A stretch of DNA of 64,000 bases from Alitta virens (GCA_932294295.1 OW028574.1:53752797-53816796), one strand, 5' to 3'; positions 36,868 through 59,173 are shown, counted from the stretch's first letter. Numbers and translations: made by a program. The notes: generated by a model from the letters alone, not told the origin.

Positions 36868-39565
36868 TATGAATGGAAGTGTCGGGCAGTCAAAATGTCT
36901 TCCAAAGAAGACCATACAACATGTAAGCAGGACTGCAACTACTAAATTGTTCCAAGATCTGCCTTAAAATCACCGGCGACTACCGATTTTCATGAACTTC
37001 AAAATTTCAATCTTGATTCATGAAGAGAATTCATTCATGATTGAGGTCATGCATGCAGTTAGTGTATTGATTGTAGACAGGTACCGGTACTGTCAGGTAG
37101 AGATCATGCCTTTCCCTGCATCATACACTAACACTAGTAACAGTGACCGGCTGGTGACACTTAATTGTTAGTACGTATACATTGTACATTATTATACCCT
37201 CGCCCCCTTGACCTTACAACAGTTACAGTATGCATACATTTAATAAAACTTTTTATAAAAAAAAAAAAAAATTAATAATTATGTATGTGTAACAATTAGG
37301 TATGGAGTCATACTTAATTTTCTACACTTGGATTGGAATCAACGAAATACATACATATATGTCATAATATGATACAACCAGCAAAATTGGCCACCCTTGA
37401 AACTCAATCCCAAAATTTAGCAATTGACAGATTTTTGTGTAATTATTCAGTGTTTACATTTTATATTATTAGCAATGTTTTCAGGCCTTCAGTTTCGACA
37501 TTCAGGGGAATTTGATCTACATGCAACCCTACAGCTTACACACTGCACAGCATCCAAAATAAACAATTCAGCCTATATGATCTCTGAAAAAAATGTTCAA
37601 AAGTGCAGTCTTACTGCATGTAAATACTCCACAACAATCTACAAATAATAAGTTTAGATGCGCTTTTTGGCGGTGGCGAATTTTGCAGATTCCTATATAT
37701 AGTGTATATATATACACACAGTCAATTACGTATACGCTGCACTTGTAGATATTAAGCTTGCTAAATCTTGACATCATAATTGCAAATAATTTGAGGTGCA
37801 ATCGAGTCGTAATTGTTGTTCAGTTCACTGTCATGAACTTTACAATTGTCTATTGATGAGGGAGTATGACAATCCAATAACACTTTTCAGTCTAATATAA
37901 ATCATTATATTATCAAAGTTTTATTTTTCCGTCCTGATACAACATATGAACATTCATGTAACAAAATGTAGTCGGAATGAAAAATCTGCATACACATAGA
38001 TATAATTCGCTACATATAATCACTTTTATTTACAGGTATTCCATCGGTGTGACTCCGGGATGAAAGGTTATCTCAGTAATGAAGACTACAAATGTGCAAT
38101 TTTGATGTTATTTGGCTTTAAGCCGACAAAGGTAATCTTCACAAAAAAAGTTTGGTTTTAAATGCAATGGGGGAAGAAATTGGTGTCACAATTATGTTGC
38201 TTTTCATAATTTAGACGTTTTACTTAAATACAATCTTGCATATATATATGTCAGCAACGGTATTATTTATTGCAGCATGAAGTGAATAGAGTGATGGGGA
38301 TGTTGGGTGCTGGGAGTTCCACAGCAAAAATGGATGTTGATAAATTTTCCAAAATCATACAAGCCATGGCTCCCCCTGATGAGGATGAAAGGATACGTCA
38401 AACATTCCTGGCCTTCGACACGCAGTGTAAATTTGCTCGATTTTCCTTTACACAAGTGCAAATAATTTAAATGACGGTTAACAGTATTAACACCTTTTAT
38501 TTTTACTGTGTTTTTTATTGTAAAACAATAACTTCAAGAAACATCACAGGTAACAAATATTTCAATTATACAAATACAACACAAAATATGTAGCTTTAGT
38601 CTGACCAACTTTTAAGTTTTAACAAAGACTGGAGATGGCTAGTCTCCATTTTTCATTTCCTCGTATTTTATTCGCTGGCGAACACGTCAGTCTGCAAATT
38701 TGTTAATGTGTGGCTCGTCTAATGCACTTGCACAGAAACATCAACCATTCAAAAATTCTTTAGAAAAAACATTCTGTTCAAACCTCATATAAAGTTATAA
38801 GGACAAGCAGAAATGTCAGCAAAAAGTCAAACCAAATTACCAAAATTTTGCGATGTCAATTCTTCTGCTTCTCTGTAAAGCTCTGTGACCATGAAAAATG
38901 GCTATAATGCAGACAAAATGGAATTAAATAATCATTGCAAAGATAGGAAACTTGATGTAAATTTGTACAGAGAGGGGATTTATGATTTAGAAAGTTGGGG
39001 TGTGACTTTTTGGTAACATGTAAGAATAAGACCAAAGAACGAGTATACATTTCTTTTTGATTGTACAACAGTAAACAATCTAATTATCTTATTTAGGAAT
39101 CAAGTGTAAATACTAATCAAACCACATCAAAAGTCAATGGAATGGAAGGTATCTGTTCCTTCAGTCTTTGTGTATTTTCTTTACAGGTAGACGGTTTCTG
39201 ACAGAAGATGATCTGCAAAAAGTTTTTGTCAAAGTTGCACCACATATAGACAAACAAAGAATCTCTCAAATTTTCAGGTAATAAAGCTAGGTGAACATTT
39301 TTGTGCATGCTAGGTTATCTGATCGCACTAACATTTCGTTATTTCAAGCCATTGAGAATACATTCACACGTACCTCATCAAACTAATATTATTCAGCATT
39401 AGCATCTTGTAACTCTGCAAATTAAATGCCATATTTACAGGAATCTTTTAAGCCAATATCTAAAGTTTGCAATATATTTTCAGAGAAATCGATCGCGATT
39501 GTGATGGTCTCGTTAGTTACAGCGACTTCGACTTCACGATGAAGTACAACATTTTTGACACCTGA
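36868..39565 (+). CDS. EFCAB11: EF-hand calcium-binding domain-containing protein 11
   Basis: Five exons in phase: 36,868-36,921, 38,036-38,131, 38,276-38,426, 39,187-39,277 and 39,484-39,565, giving 157 residues (human 163). The start at 36,868 (M-N-G-S-V) was chosen over the ATG at 36,894 because only this frame joins exon 2 in phase. Exon 2 encodes H-R-C-D-S-G-M-K-G-Y-L-S-N-E-D-Y, and exon 3 T-F-L-A-F-D-T-Q-C, both matching EFCAB11 but with degenerate EF loops. Only the last loop, D134 to D145 (D-R-D-C-D-G-L-V-S-Y-S-D), keeps the calcium-binding pattern, with Asp instead of Glu at position 12. EFCAB11 is a small calmodulin-like protein without an established role. It shares a promoter region with FBXO11, and its 3' end meets that of ABCC10. 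Confidence 0.92.
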
Positions 39566-39842
39566 AGCATGATTGTACAACAGTTTTTCACACATGGCAA
39601 TCATCTTTTAATTACATAAGATATCACAGACACAGTAAATAATCTTTTAAGATCGATAACATTTATATTTATAACATCGGTGTAAAAAAAGCCTTCGAAT
39701 TGTAATTTCAAGTTTTGAAATATCATTACGCCAAGTTTTGCTGACTTTACTAAAATTATGTTCTGTGTCATTGCTACAGTCTGTACACAAATATTGCCAC
39801 TTCAATTACCCTGAAATCAGTGGACATATATATTTTACGGAC

Positions 39843-39848
39843 AATAAA
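39843..39848 (+). terminator. EFCAB11 candidate poly(A) signal
   Basis: AATAAA about 280 bases past the stop, with a second AATAAA at 39,857-39,862. They overlap the convergent ABCC10 signal region. Confidence 0.45.
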
Positions 39849-39871
39849 TATTTTAAATAAATTACGACACT

Positions 39872-39877
39872 TTTATT
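39872..39877 (-). terminator. ABCC10 candidate poly(A) signal
   Basis: AATAAA on the minus strand (caaataaaagtg), 267 bases past the ABCC10 stop. With the EFCAB11 signals only about 30 bases away, the two transcripts probably overlap at their 3' ends. Confidence 0.45.
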
Positions 39878-40144
39878 TGTTCAGTAGATGATTTTTAAAT
39901 GGTATAAATGTGAAGATGAAACAACCCAGTTCTAATTTTTGTTCTAATTCATGATTCGATCATGAGTAACTATCACAGAAATAAATAAATATATATATTC
40001 TAACCCACAAAAATTGGGTGTAGTCTCATTATTGCTCAGACTTAATTTTTCACATAAAATTTCATACATCATAGTCAATATCTGGGGTCTGCGGCTGTTC
40101 CGACAGCTTTGATATGTGACTAGGTGCTACATGGTCATTGGCTA

Positions 40145-50239
<10,095 letters not shown>

Positions 50240-50360
50240 GTTTCACCTGCAATGAATGCAATTGTGTAAATGAGTGTACTCTACAGAGACGACAGCAGTA
50301 CACTATCCATGATAAACAATTAATTAAAAAAAAAGAAACCAAGACGGATAATCTGATTTG

Positions 50361-50622
50361 ACTCTAAAAGCTTTGTTCAAGGCACTGAGTAATGTAATTT
50401 TTATTTATTTTTTTGTGTAATGACATGTACAGCAGTATGAAAGTGGTCGAAGCACGGAATTAACTTTTTTCGGACAGCAAGTTTTCTTAATGCTGTGCAG
50501 TATTTCAAAACTGTATTTGAACAGTCTTGTGTCAGAAGAATTATGTTTTCTGTATTGTTGCATTGCACTTCTATGACCGTCTGTTTCAAGTAAAATTTTG
50601 TTTTAAACTAAAGTAGCTAATT
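50361..50622 (-). pseudogene. Decayed duplicate of part of ABCC10 coding exon 2
   Basis: Same orientation as the gene and about 115 bases upstream of its first coding exon. The plus-strand blocks 'aaagctttgttcaaggcact', 'gtatttgaacagtc', 'ttgcattgcactt', 'atgaccgtctg' and 'aagtagctaatt' occur in the same order as in exon 2 at 49,140-49,306. The copy has an insertion of about 100 bases and frame-breaking changes. On the minus strand the encoded T-V-I-E-V-Q-C-N matches exon 2 exactly. It has no role in the main transcript and probably sits in the 5' intron. Confidence 0.85.
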
Positions 50623-50631
50623 TGTGGGGGT

Positions 50632-51272
50632 TCGTCAAGTGGTCTGACGACTGGTCCTCTGACCAACTCGCCCACCTGTACAGCTGGTCCGCCGGTCAGG
50701 TCAACTCGTCCGCTACCTACAGTCAACTTGCTCGCTACTATATGAGTCAATTGGGGCGCTACTATGAGTCAACTGGCCCGCCAGAAAGTCAACTGGCCCA
50801 CCAGAAAAGTCATCTGGTGCGCCATAAAAATTTGCGTGAGCGGCGCAGTTAAATATGCCCCTGCTTATAGGGAGGGGGGAAGGGGTGGCCGGGCGATGGC
50901 TGGGCGATGGCTGGGCGATGGCTGGGCGATGGCTGGGCGATGGCTGGGCGATGGCTGGGCGATGGCTGGGCGATGGCTGGGCGATGGCTGGGCGATGGCT
51001 GGACTTGCACCCCTGTGAAGCCACTCGCCCTGACGGGCTGCTTTCCGGCAGACGAGTTGACTTTGGGCAAGTTGGTTGAGCGGTGGACGAGTTCCCGTCA
51101 GCCGTCGGACAATTTAAATGTCAGCGGACAAGTAGGTCTCCACTTGCGGACCAGTAGGTTTCGAAGGACCGGTAGGTTTTGACTAGCGGACCAGTCGTCC
51201 TCGGCATCGGCCCAGTCGGTTTGACGGCGGACCAGTCAGTTGCGGACGAGTCGTCGGGTTGGACAACTTGAC
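50632..51272. mobile_element. GC-rich island with mirrored subterminal motif arrays (putative non-autonomous transposon)
   Basis: The left half has many variants of 'gtcaactcgtccgc' and 'gactggtccgcc'; the right half has their reverse complements ('gcggacgagt', 'gcggaccagt', 'gacgagttgac'). The outer ends are loosely inverted: 'gtcaagtggtctgacgactg' on the left, and the reverse complement of the right reads 'gtcaagttgtccaacccgac'. A perfect 11-bp tandem array occupies the centre. The G+C content stands out sharply from the flanks. There is no transposase frame and no obvious target duplication. Confidence 0.6.
50891..51000. repeat. Perfect 11-bp tandem array, 10 units
   Basis: Ten identical copies of gggcgatggct, exactly 110 bases. 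Because 11 is not a multiple of three and the unit holds no stop in any frame, every frame is open on both strands and gives repetitive peptides. These are not genes. Confidence 0.95.
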
Positions 51273-52412
51273 CATACTCCATTAGTGGTTAATGTTGATG
51301 GTTAAAATCAATATACAATGATAAAGATAAGGTACAATATATCTCGAATTTTATCTGCAGATGTACACTGCACACTGACAGTGCAGAAGACTCAGAGCTA
51401 ATCAAATCAATAGTGTATGCACTGCTTTAAAATGAATGGTGCAGTGCTGTTCTACTGTATAGGGTCAGGAGTGCTGCACAACAAAATTTAGGTACAATGT
51501 CTATGCAGGGTATAGCGATAATAGATGTATCTCTCATATTTTGTCTAAATTTTTCCCCTGCAACCTCACTGTTAGCAAAACTTTTAACACAAATGAGAGG
51601 TTTACCTGTCTGCAACACTTTAAGTCTGCTGGGGTGATGATAGCGTCATAAAATCAGCAAACACATATCAATTATCAGCTGCCGGTTAGTTGGTCACACC
51701 TAAATTAAACACAAGGTGGCGTCTTAGTAAATTTGCTCTAGCGGAATTTTCTGAAGTAGCAGTTCGTGGATTATTCCCTGTTTGGTTCGGTGTTTTCAAG
51801 GTTGTCGCTGATGACAGGGCTTACTAACACGAGATGAGCATAATATTTGGTGGATAAAAGGATATCATCTCTAGGCATCCCTAGATAAGGGTAATTTCAT
51901 GGAGTGGGATTGACTTTGCATGTCCTCCATGCGTTCTCGTGCTCTGCACGTGTCTTACGTAAACAACTGGCCGTTGTGATGTAATATTCTGACTTATTAC
52001 TAACAGTTTGTAACCCGGACTAACCTACAAAGGGCATCGTTTCAGTATACAATAATACTGGTAAAGTTGATTATATATGGATTTTCATTAATAAACTAGA
52101 TATAGATAGGTCGATCCCTAGTCTGAGATATTAGTACTAAAATAAAATCACTCATTTTATTCTAAAACTTGTACAAGAATTGTAAATCGCTTTCACTTTA
52201 TTTGTGACCTTTATACGCACCGTCAGAATTAGTATGTTAATCAACATGAATTAAAGTAAAATATACATCAAATGCAGTCTTGAAATGTTTGTCACGCATG
52301 TCACATGGTAAATTACTTTAATTGCACTTTAATACTATAAATTAATAGGTTCTAACTTCAAATTATTTTTGTCCAAGTCTTTATATCGATCACATTTTTT
52401 CAGAACGCAATC
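51273..52412 (+). other. COQ8 upstream region
   Basis: AT-rich, with no recognised coding exon. A good acceptor (acattttttcag) lies 10 bases before the COQ8 ATG, so an untranslated first exon and promoter probably lie in this interval. Confidence 0.45.
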
Positions 52413-55400
52413 ATGTCTCGCATCAACGACTTAATGGCTGTGATGCGCGGTTTAGAGCAAGTGACCCGAGCACTGTTGGCTCATCAGCAAGGGGAGGTGA
52501 CAAGAGCGTGGAAGAACTCGAGTATTCGATCAGCTACTCAAGATGTGTTCACCAAGGTGGAAGATGCTGTCAGTGACTCCATGGTTCAACCTGGAAACTT
52601 ACCCGTAAGTCAGTCAAAAATAATTTAAAGGTCTATTGTATTGCATTTTGTATAGTGAATTTGCATGATGGATCACCCGATAAGGTACAAAATCACAGAA
52701 GATATTAAACAGTTAAAGTGGGTAATGAGATAATTAACCTGAGTGTGATGATGTTGGTCTTGCGAGTCGGTTAAAGCACAGGCGTTAGCTGACACATTTA
52801 ATCATTGAAATACGCAGTCGTAGAAAAGAAGGCTACGCACTCCACAGAATGACCTCACCTGGATTGCATGACAACGGCAACTTTCTCCTTTTAGTAACGT
52901 ACATATCTGTCTCCTCTTAAGTCCGCGACTGGTTTCAGCTAACGAAGGCATCCATCAGTGATAAATTGATATACATTGTACGTTACTTTGATCAATTTAT
53001 TAACCAATATTTTATCCTGACTGATATTTCAGAAGAAGGTGGGAGACCTAGCTACAGCAGCGAATGACATCATTACAAATCTTGGTCAGCGTGCCTCTTC
53101 CACTGTCCAACCTTCTCCCTTGGGCAATGCAGAAGACATTACACCTGAGATAACAGATGAGATGATTGCACAAACTCTGGCCGATGACACTCCATTTATG
53201 AATATGCCGCAAGATGATGTATCGAAAGACGCGTTTAGGGATGACATTGTGAACTCGTTTGGCTTTGATATCAATGCTGCTTCTAAAAGTGCACATAAAG
53301 TATCATACGGTCACCAAACTAGTCAGAAGAAGGATTTTCATTATGATGCTGGGGCAGAGGGCTTCACAGAAGATGACTTCAAAGATGACAAGCCTAAAAG
53401 CAGCAAACCGTCGTTGTCATCTGTTGCTTCAGCATTTGTTCCTCCGTCTCCTGCTTCTGTCGCATCTGCAGCAGCCTCCGCAGCAACTGCTGCAGCAACT
53501 GCCATGGCCGGGGTAGCATCTGCCGCAAGATCTAGAAAACCTAATTTAAAACCTTTTGGCAACTTCAAGCAGACACTCAGCGAGAGAGCCCAGGAACGCA
53601 AGGTGCCTGGATCAAGGATTAGCAGACTGGCAAGTTTTGGAAGTAAGTCAGGGATTTTTGTAACACAAACTTTGTTAATTTTAAATTATTTATATTACTG
53701 GAACATCTTACCATGAAAGTTATTTTAAACAGCCTGAACAAGTGTTTTTAGATAGACAAATTGCACCATACCAAACATGTTTATTGTATTTATGCATTAT
53801 GACATTTATGTGCTTTCAAAGGGAAAGAGGATCTAAGTTCAAAAGATGTGATTGAAGTAGGCCTAAACTAAAAGAAATTTTTGCACATGCGCACCCCTTA
53901 TAAACTGACTACCTGTGCATAAACATCTTTTTTATTAATCAATTCATTTCATTGTGTAATAAGGTTTGAACACATAACTTTAAACTGACCTGATTTGCGA
54001 CATTATTTTCATCACTGATCACAGTGACAGTAGCTTTTGACCTGGATGTCCATACTCAAGACGAGGGGCACTTTTCTGAACCCACATAATGAAGGTTTCC
54101 AATGCATTTTCTTGGGGAAAATATTAGCCTCTGCCACCATTTTTTCTGGTGTGGATTTTGGCATGTAATTGTGACATCACAATGGTCCCTTGTTACATCA
54201 GAATAAAGCAGCAATAGAGTCTTTTCACTGAACAGCCCTGAATTCAGCAGGACATAAGTCTTTCCTCTCTTCTTATTACTCATTTCGCTTTTCAGACGCA
54301 GTAGGTAAAAAGTGATTCCATGAATATAACTTTCTCAGAAAAATAACAAACATCAACCAAATGATAAAGTGTCAAATATACATTAAAATGCACTAAAAAT
54401 ACTGCTGCTAGGATGCTCTTTGTTTTAGCCAATCCCAGCCAAGGGCGAGAACTTTTTCAGCCAATAGAATTGCAGTATTCTGTTTTAGCCACCTGGTGGA
54501 AATACAGAGAACCTTCCGTGAAAATCCACTATTGTGACGTCACCAAATCAGCCTTGAGAAAGAGTCACTGATTTTGTCTGCCAAGATTAATATTGTCATT
54601 GAAAAAATTTGAGTTTGGCTAGAAAAAGAGTGCACAAACAATATGCATTAGTATTTAGAAGGGTCTTTGTATTTTATGAGGAATGTCCAATATCAACATG
54701 TGAATATTCAGTTCAGTTATTAAGCATGTGTTAATTGTGTTCATACCTTTCTACACATCCCAAAAAAAATACACTAATCCAAGAACAGCTGTACAGTTTT
54801 TGCACGGAAGACTTTGTCTTTTCAGGTCTCGCTGCTGGTCTGGGTGTAGGGGCCTTATCAGAAGTTGCAAAGAGGGGTCTAGGATTGAAAAAGGACAAGG
54901 CTGGAAAAGGTTGGTATAAGCACAGGTCGAAATATTGACAAATATTATCACAGCTACTTTCAGCTCCTCCTATCAGTTGTGACCGTAACCCTAACGTTCA
55001 ATGTTTCGACCTGTAGTAAAAATAACATTTGTTGTAATTATTACATATACGTGTAATATTCCCACTGAAGATCGTTATAAGTCATCACTGTATTTTGAAT
55101 TCTTCCAGAAGGAATGGCAATATTTGATGACAACCCCTTCTTAACAGAAGCCAATGCAGAGAGAATCGTCAACACTTTGTGCAGGGTTAGAGGTGCGGCA
55201 CTCAAGTTAGGACAGATGCTCAGCATACAGGGTAAGAGGCTAAGATTTCGGAATTTATAAATATTAACAATATAACATTATTGAGCAGCCAATTTAATTA
55301 ATGGTTTGTTAATACAGTTCGACACGTTTGTAATGACCATATCGAATTTCTAGTTATATAGCTTTATATCAAGATCAGGATGAATTTCATGCCAATCATA

Positions 55401-58248
55401 TAACTATATAACAAAGCCCAGTTATAACAATTCAATTAAATTAAAATTTTTATTTCACAAAAAAAGTAGGATGACAAAAAGGCCAAAGCTTATCGGTGTT
55501 GACACTCGTGCTTTTGTGATTCTGACTTTATTATATTGCCTGCAACAATTTATAATTTTTATTAATTTCCCCAGATAACAGTATGATCAATCCAGAACTT
55601 CAAGCTGTGTTTGAACGAGTACGACAGAGTGCTGATTTTATGCCAATGTGGCAAATGCATGTGAGAAAACCGTGTTCTTTTATCACTTGTATCAATTGAA
55701 TACTCGGCGATTGCTCGCATATTTTAAATCAACTCAATCTACTCATGCAAAGTTTATTGACAATTTGTTTGTGCTCTCATTTAAACAGAGAGTGCTTGGT
55801 AAGGAATTTGGATCAAACTGGAGAGAGAAATTGAAAGATTTCGATGAGAGGCCATTTGCAGCTGCCTCAATTGGTCAGGTTCACAAAGCTACATTACATG
55901 ATGGTCGACCTGTAGCCATGAAAATTCAGGTATCATTGTCATTCTAGCAGTTAATTTACCATATTTGCTTAATAAAAACAGTTATTCAGATGCTAGGCTT
56001 TTTAAGAGGGAGAAAGACATCCCATAAGAAAATTAAATATCCTAATGGACAAGACATTGTATATTCAATATCATGTAATAATTCCATCTTTTTATCCATG
56101 TATGTATGTACCTATGCCCATGTGTCCATCAACATGAAGTATCTATCTAATATCAGATACCCAGATGTCTAATGATGATGCATTTACTTGTTTCTTTGCA
56201 GTATCCTGGTGTTGCAGAAAGTATTGATAGTGATATTAACAATTTGATGGGCATTCTAAAAGTTTGGAAAATATTACCAGAAGGTAAGGGCACACATATA
56301 ATTTTGTGATTTTAATTTACCTTATGAATTGTTCATGATAGTTGTCAGATTGATTTTATTTGTAATATGTAACTTGAATTTCACAGGCTTGTATGTGGAG
56401 AATGTTATGAATGTAGCCAGAGTGGAGCTGGCCTGGGAGGTCGACTACTTCAGAGAAGCCAAATATGCCACCCTTTTCAGGTATTTATATGTAATTTACA
56501 GTTTAATGAGATCCTGTGAAGTAGCTTTTAATTTATGCACAAGCTTCTTCACAGATCAACTAAGACGTGGCACCATTGTACTTTTCTTTGTTTGGCTTGA
56601 AAAAATAACTTGTGTGTGTTTTTCAGAGATCTTGTTAAAGACCGACCAATATTCTATGTGCCGGAGGTGATCGATGATCTTACGACTAAAAATGTTATAA
56701 CATCCGAGCTGGTCAGTGGAGTTCCTTTGGACAAACTGACCTCCTATAGCCAAGAAGTTCGCAACGAGGTAGTTGAGTTTATAATATTATTTGTAAATTA
56801 TTATAAGTTAATGAGGCCGAGCCTTTGCATATTATGCATAAGACTCAAGACAAATTTATTTGCCTTCATACATAATAATATAATAATAACTGAAAACAAT
56901 AATATATTCTATTTACTTGTATCAAAGGCCAGGAGGAACACTCTACGACACATTAATAGTATTGCTATCGAGTGCCCTCCTGGCATTCCGAGAGATCAAA
57001 GCAAATCATTATTAATGATTGACAATGACATATCTTTTACTTCACATAAATGAAGATGTTTGGATAGATGTCCCTAAGATTTTTTATAGAAATCAAGCAT
57101 GATTGTAAGAAGGAGATCACTGAGCCAATGTTATCTTTTTGATGACATTCACATGCTATATCCAACTATAATAATTATTTTGTTTTCTACATAGAATATT
57201 TGTATTTAAGTGGTTTGCTTTGTGAATTTCAGGTTTGCACAGCACTTTTGGATCTCTGCATGCATGAATTGTTCATCTTCAAAATAATGCAGACAGATCC
57301 CAATTGGTCAAACTTCTTGTATGATGACGTATCAGGCAAAGTTAGTATTCAGTTTATGGCTATCCAGAAAAAATTTAGACCCCGGGGGGGGGGGGGGGGG
57401 TTAATTTAATTGTCCCCTGCCTCACTGCGACTGCTGGGTACTAAGGAAATGTAAAGTTGGCGCCAAAGGGGGGGGGGGGGGGATGGGTGCCCGTACATCC
57501 ACACCTTACTAAAATTTAATGATTTCTGTCATATTTTAACATCTTATCTGCATTCTACATTTTCTACATTCTTCATAATTTTAAAATTTGTGCACAGATA
57601 TCCCTCCTAGACTTTGGAGCAACCAGAGAATTTGACTCAGACTTCACTGATGAATATGTTCAAGTGATCAAAGCTGCTTCATTGAAAGACCGCCAGAGAA
57701 TCTTGGATGGGTCAGTAAAACTGGGCTTCCTAACAGGATATGAAACAAAGGTAAGAAATAAAGTTTCCATCACAATGTGTATACATGTGCAAATCTTCTT
57801 AAAAAATAATTGGGAAATTCTGTGAATGGACACTTAAATCCGTAGTAACACATGTGATATAAGTTTGCTCAATTTGTAATTTAGTTTAAATCCCATGTAT
57901 GTTTTATCTGTGTTAGATAAATTTATGGATTGACGTAAATAGTATTGTAATTTCGATAACTGTGTGTTTCAGGCTATGGAAAATGCCCATGTAGATTCTG
58001 TGATGATACTAGGTGAAGCATTTGCGAGCGAGGAACCTTATGATTTCGGGGCACAGACTATCACAAAACGCATCCACTCCCAAGTCCCAGTTATGCTGAA
58101 ACATCGACTGACAGCCCCTCCTGAGGAGACTTATTCTCTACATCGAAAAATGGCAGGGTGTTTCTTGCTGTGTGCCAAACTCAATGCTAAAGTGGACTGC
58201 AAGCCTATCTTTGATGGCATTTATAACAATTACAAGTTTGCCGACTGA
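52413..58248 (+). CDS. COQ8: Atypical kinase/ATPase COQ8 (ADCK3/ADCK4) of coenzyme Q synthesis
   Basis: Twelve coding exons in phase: 52413-52604, 53033-53642, 54826-54909, 55109-55231, 55575-55660, 55789-55929, 56202-56283, 56387-56480, 56627-56768, 57233-57340, 57598-57750, 57973-58248. Product 696 residues (human COQ8A 647). COQ8 is a UbiB-family protein on the matrix face of the inner mitochondrial membrane that supports the CoQ biosynthetic complex through ATPase activity. Visible marks: a low-complexity Ala/Ser-rich region (about 185-225), a single helix A-A-G-L-G-V-G-A-L, the KxGQ motif K328-L-G-Q331, the Ala-rich nucleotide loop F-A-A-A-S (388-392), V-A-M-K with Lys410, Q-T-D-P-N-W-S-N-F around 538-546, and D559-F-G. 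The C-terminus has [12 protein letters not shown], shared by COQ8A and COQ8B. A single invertebrate gene probably predates that split, so no A or B is assigned. Introns hold a MITE and two long G-runs. Confidence 0.97.
54219..54533 (+). mobile_element. ~315-bp MITE-like element, copy C, in COQ8 intron 2
   Basis: Closest in order and length to the 42.3 kb copy: gtcttttcactgaacagccc at the start, 'cagccaatagaattgcagta' inside and gaaaatccactatt at the end. A palindromic gtgacgtcac follows immediately at 54,535. Confidence 0.8.
57384..57482 (+). repeat. Paired long G-runs in COQ8 intron 10
   Basis: Runs of about 17 G (57,384-57,400) and 15 G (57,468-57,482) separated by 67 bases, between COQ8 exons 10 and 11. 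Possibly the core of a degraded MITE. Confidence 0.8.
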
Positions 58249-58365
58249 AGTGGCTTCTTTACAAAAACAAACAACAACGAAAAAACACTCAGGATATATT
58301 ATTGACATAATATATATATATATATATGTATGTGGGAGTCGAATTGTTTGCAATGTAAAATTACC

Positions 58366-58371
58366 AATAAA
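58366..58371 (+). terminator. COQ8 poly(A) signal
   Basis: AATAAA (accaataaatatt) 118 bases past the COQ8 stop. Confidence 0.55.
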
Positions 58372-58463
58372 TATTACATGCATGAATAATAGGCCTTACC
58401 TATCACATAGGAACCTACTACAAATAAGGTGTTACGTGTACTTCTGTTTGGCTGACTATGTTG

Positions 58464-58585
58464 GCTGTTCCATTTAAAAAAAAAGGGGGGGGGGGGGTGA
58501 CGAGGGGGGTAGACAGGAAATAGTGGTCAACCACCCCACTTCTCCTCTTTTTCTCTTTTGGAGAACCTCCCCCTCGCCCTATGCC
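58464..58585. mobile_element. Truncated hAT-like MITE
   Basis: Begins ggctgttccatttaaaaa, then a G-run and 'ctctttttctcttttggaga', all shared with the element at 30,705-30,912. The second terminus is missing. Confidence 0.5.
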
Positions 58586-58649
58586 TTCATATGATCAGAC
58601 TGAGTTGTACATAAAACAGTATAAATTGGTAGTAAATTGGTTATTACAG

Positions 58650-58732
58650 GTTGGTAAGAGATAGACAGGACTGCATTAAGAAGGCAATGATTTTCAGCAG
58701 AGGCCCTTTTGCCAAGCTCTTCATTGATGGAA
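58650..58732 (+). other. Exon-like open segment of unknown identity
   Basis: Flanked by a good acceptor (ggttattacag) and a good donor (ggaa|gtaaga). One frame is open for 27 codons, including K-K-A-M-I-F-S-R-G-P-F-A-K. It does not match COQ8, RDH13 or BROX, and the phase fits no neighbour that I can show. It may be a repeat fragment. Confidence 0.2.
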
Positions 58733-58780
58733 GTAAGAAAATGTATGGCTCTCGTCTCCTTAAAAAATAAAAACCTGGTG

Positions 58781-59050
58781 GGTGCCGTGGCCTAGCGGAT
58801 AAGGTGTTGGACTCGTACATGCATCATCGTGGATTCAAACCCAGCCACAGCATGGGGGAGCTGAGCGATCCTCCTTGAACCACTGCTTTACTCTACCCAG
58901 GTGTAAATTGGTACTTGGCTATAGGCAGTGAAGGCAATTGTAGAGAGCTCAGCCTGATGCGCTGACTACGGCTGCTTAGCTGTACATGTACTCCCCAGCT
59001 AGGAGTTGAGAAAGACTCATGCTTGAACGGGATGTAACTATAAAGTTGGT
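58781..59050 (+). mobile_element. tRNA-derived SINE
   Basis: A tRNA-like head begins GGTGCCGTGGCCTAGCGGAT (A box) with GGATTCAAACCC (B box) near 58,831. A tail of about 190 bases contains 'acccaggtgtaaattggtac', a phrase type common in SINE tails of marine invertebrates. It lies between the convergent 3' ends of COQ8 and the RDH13-like gene. Confidence 0.65.
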
Positions 59051-59173
59051 TGAGACTGTTGAGTGATAACAGACTATTAACCTTATATTTACAATATAGC
59101 TACCATTTGTACCATTGTAGAATATGACCAAAAAAATATATATACATTTGTATATAAATTAATTTGCATTAGT

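Noticed and set aside
36894..36921. EFCAB11 start at the second ATG
   Set aside because: Its frame ends one base out of phase with exon 2, whereas the ATG at 36,868 joins correctly.
50713..51182. Several overlapping open frames on both strands encoding repetitive peptides
   Set aside because: They arise because the 11-bp unit lacks stops in all frames. All frames read the same DNA repeat, with no splice or family support.
53259..53601. Alternative frames on both strands in COQ8 exon 2
   Set aside because: Shadows of the Ala/Ser-rich coding region; the chosen frame joins both neighbouring exons in phase.
58650..58732. First exon of BROX or last exon of COQ8
   Set aside because: BROX has its own recognisable first exon at 62,232, and COQ8 ends with its conserved C-terminus at 58,248.
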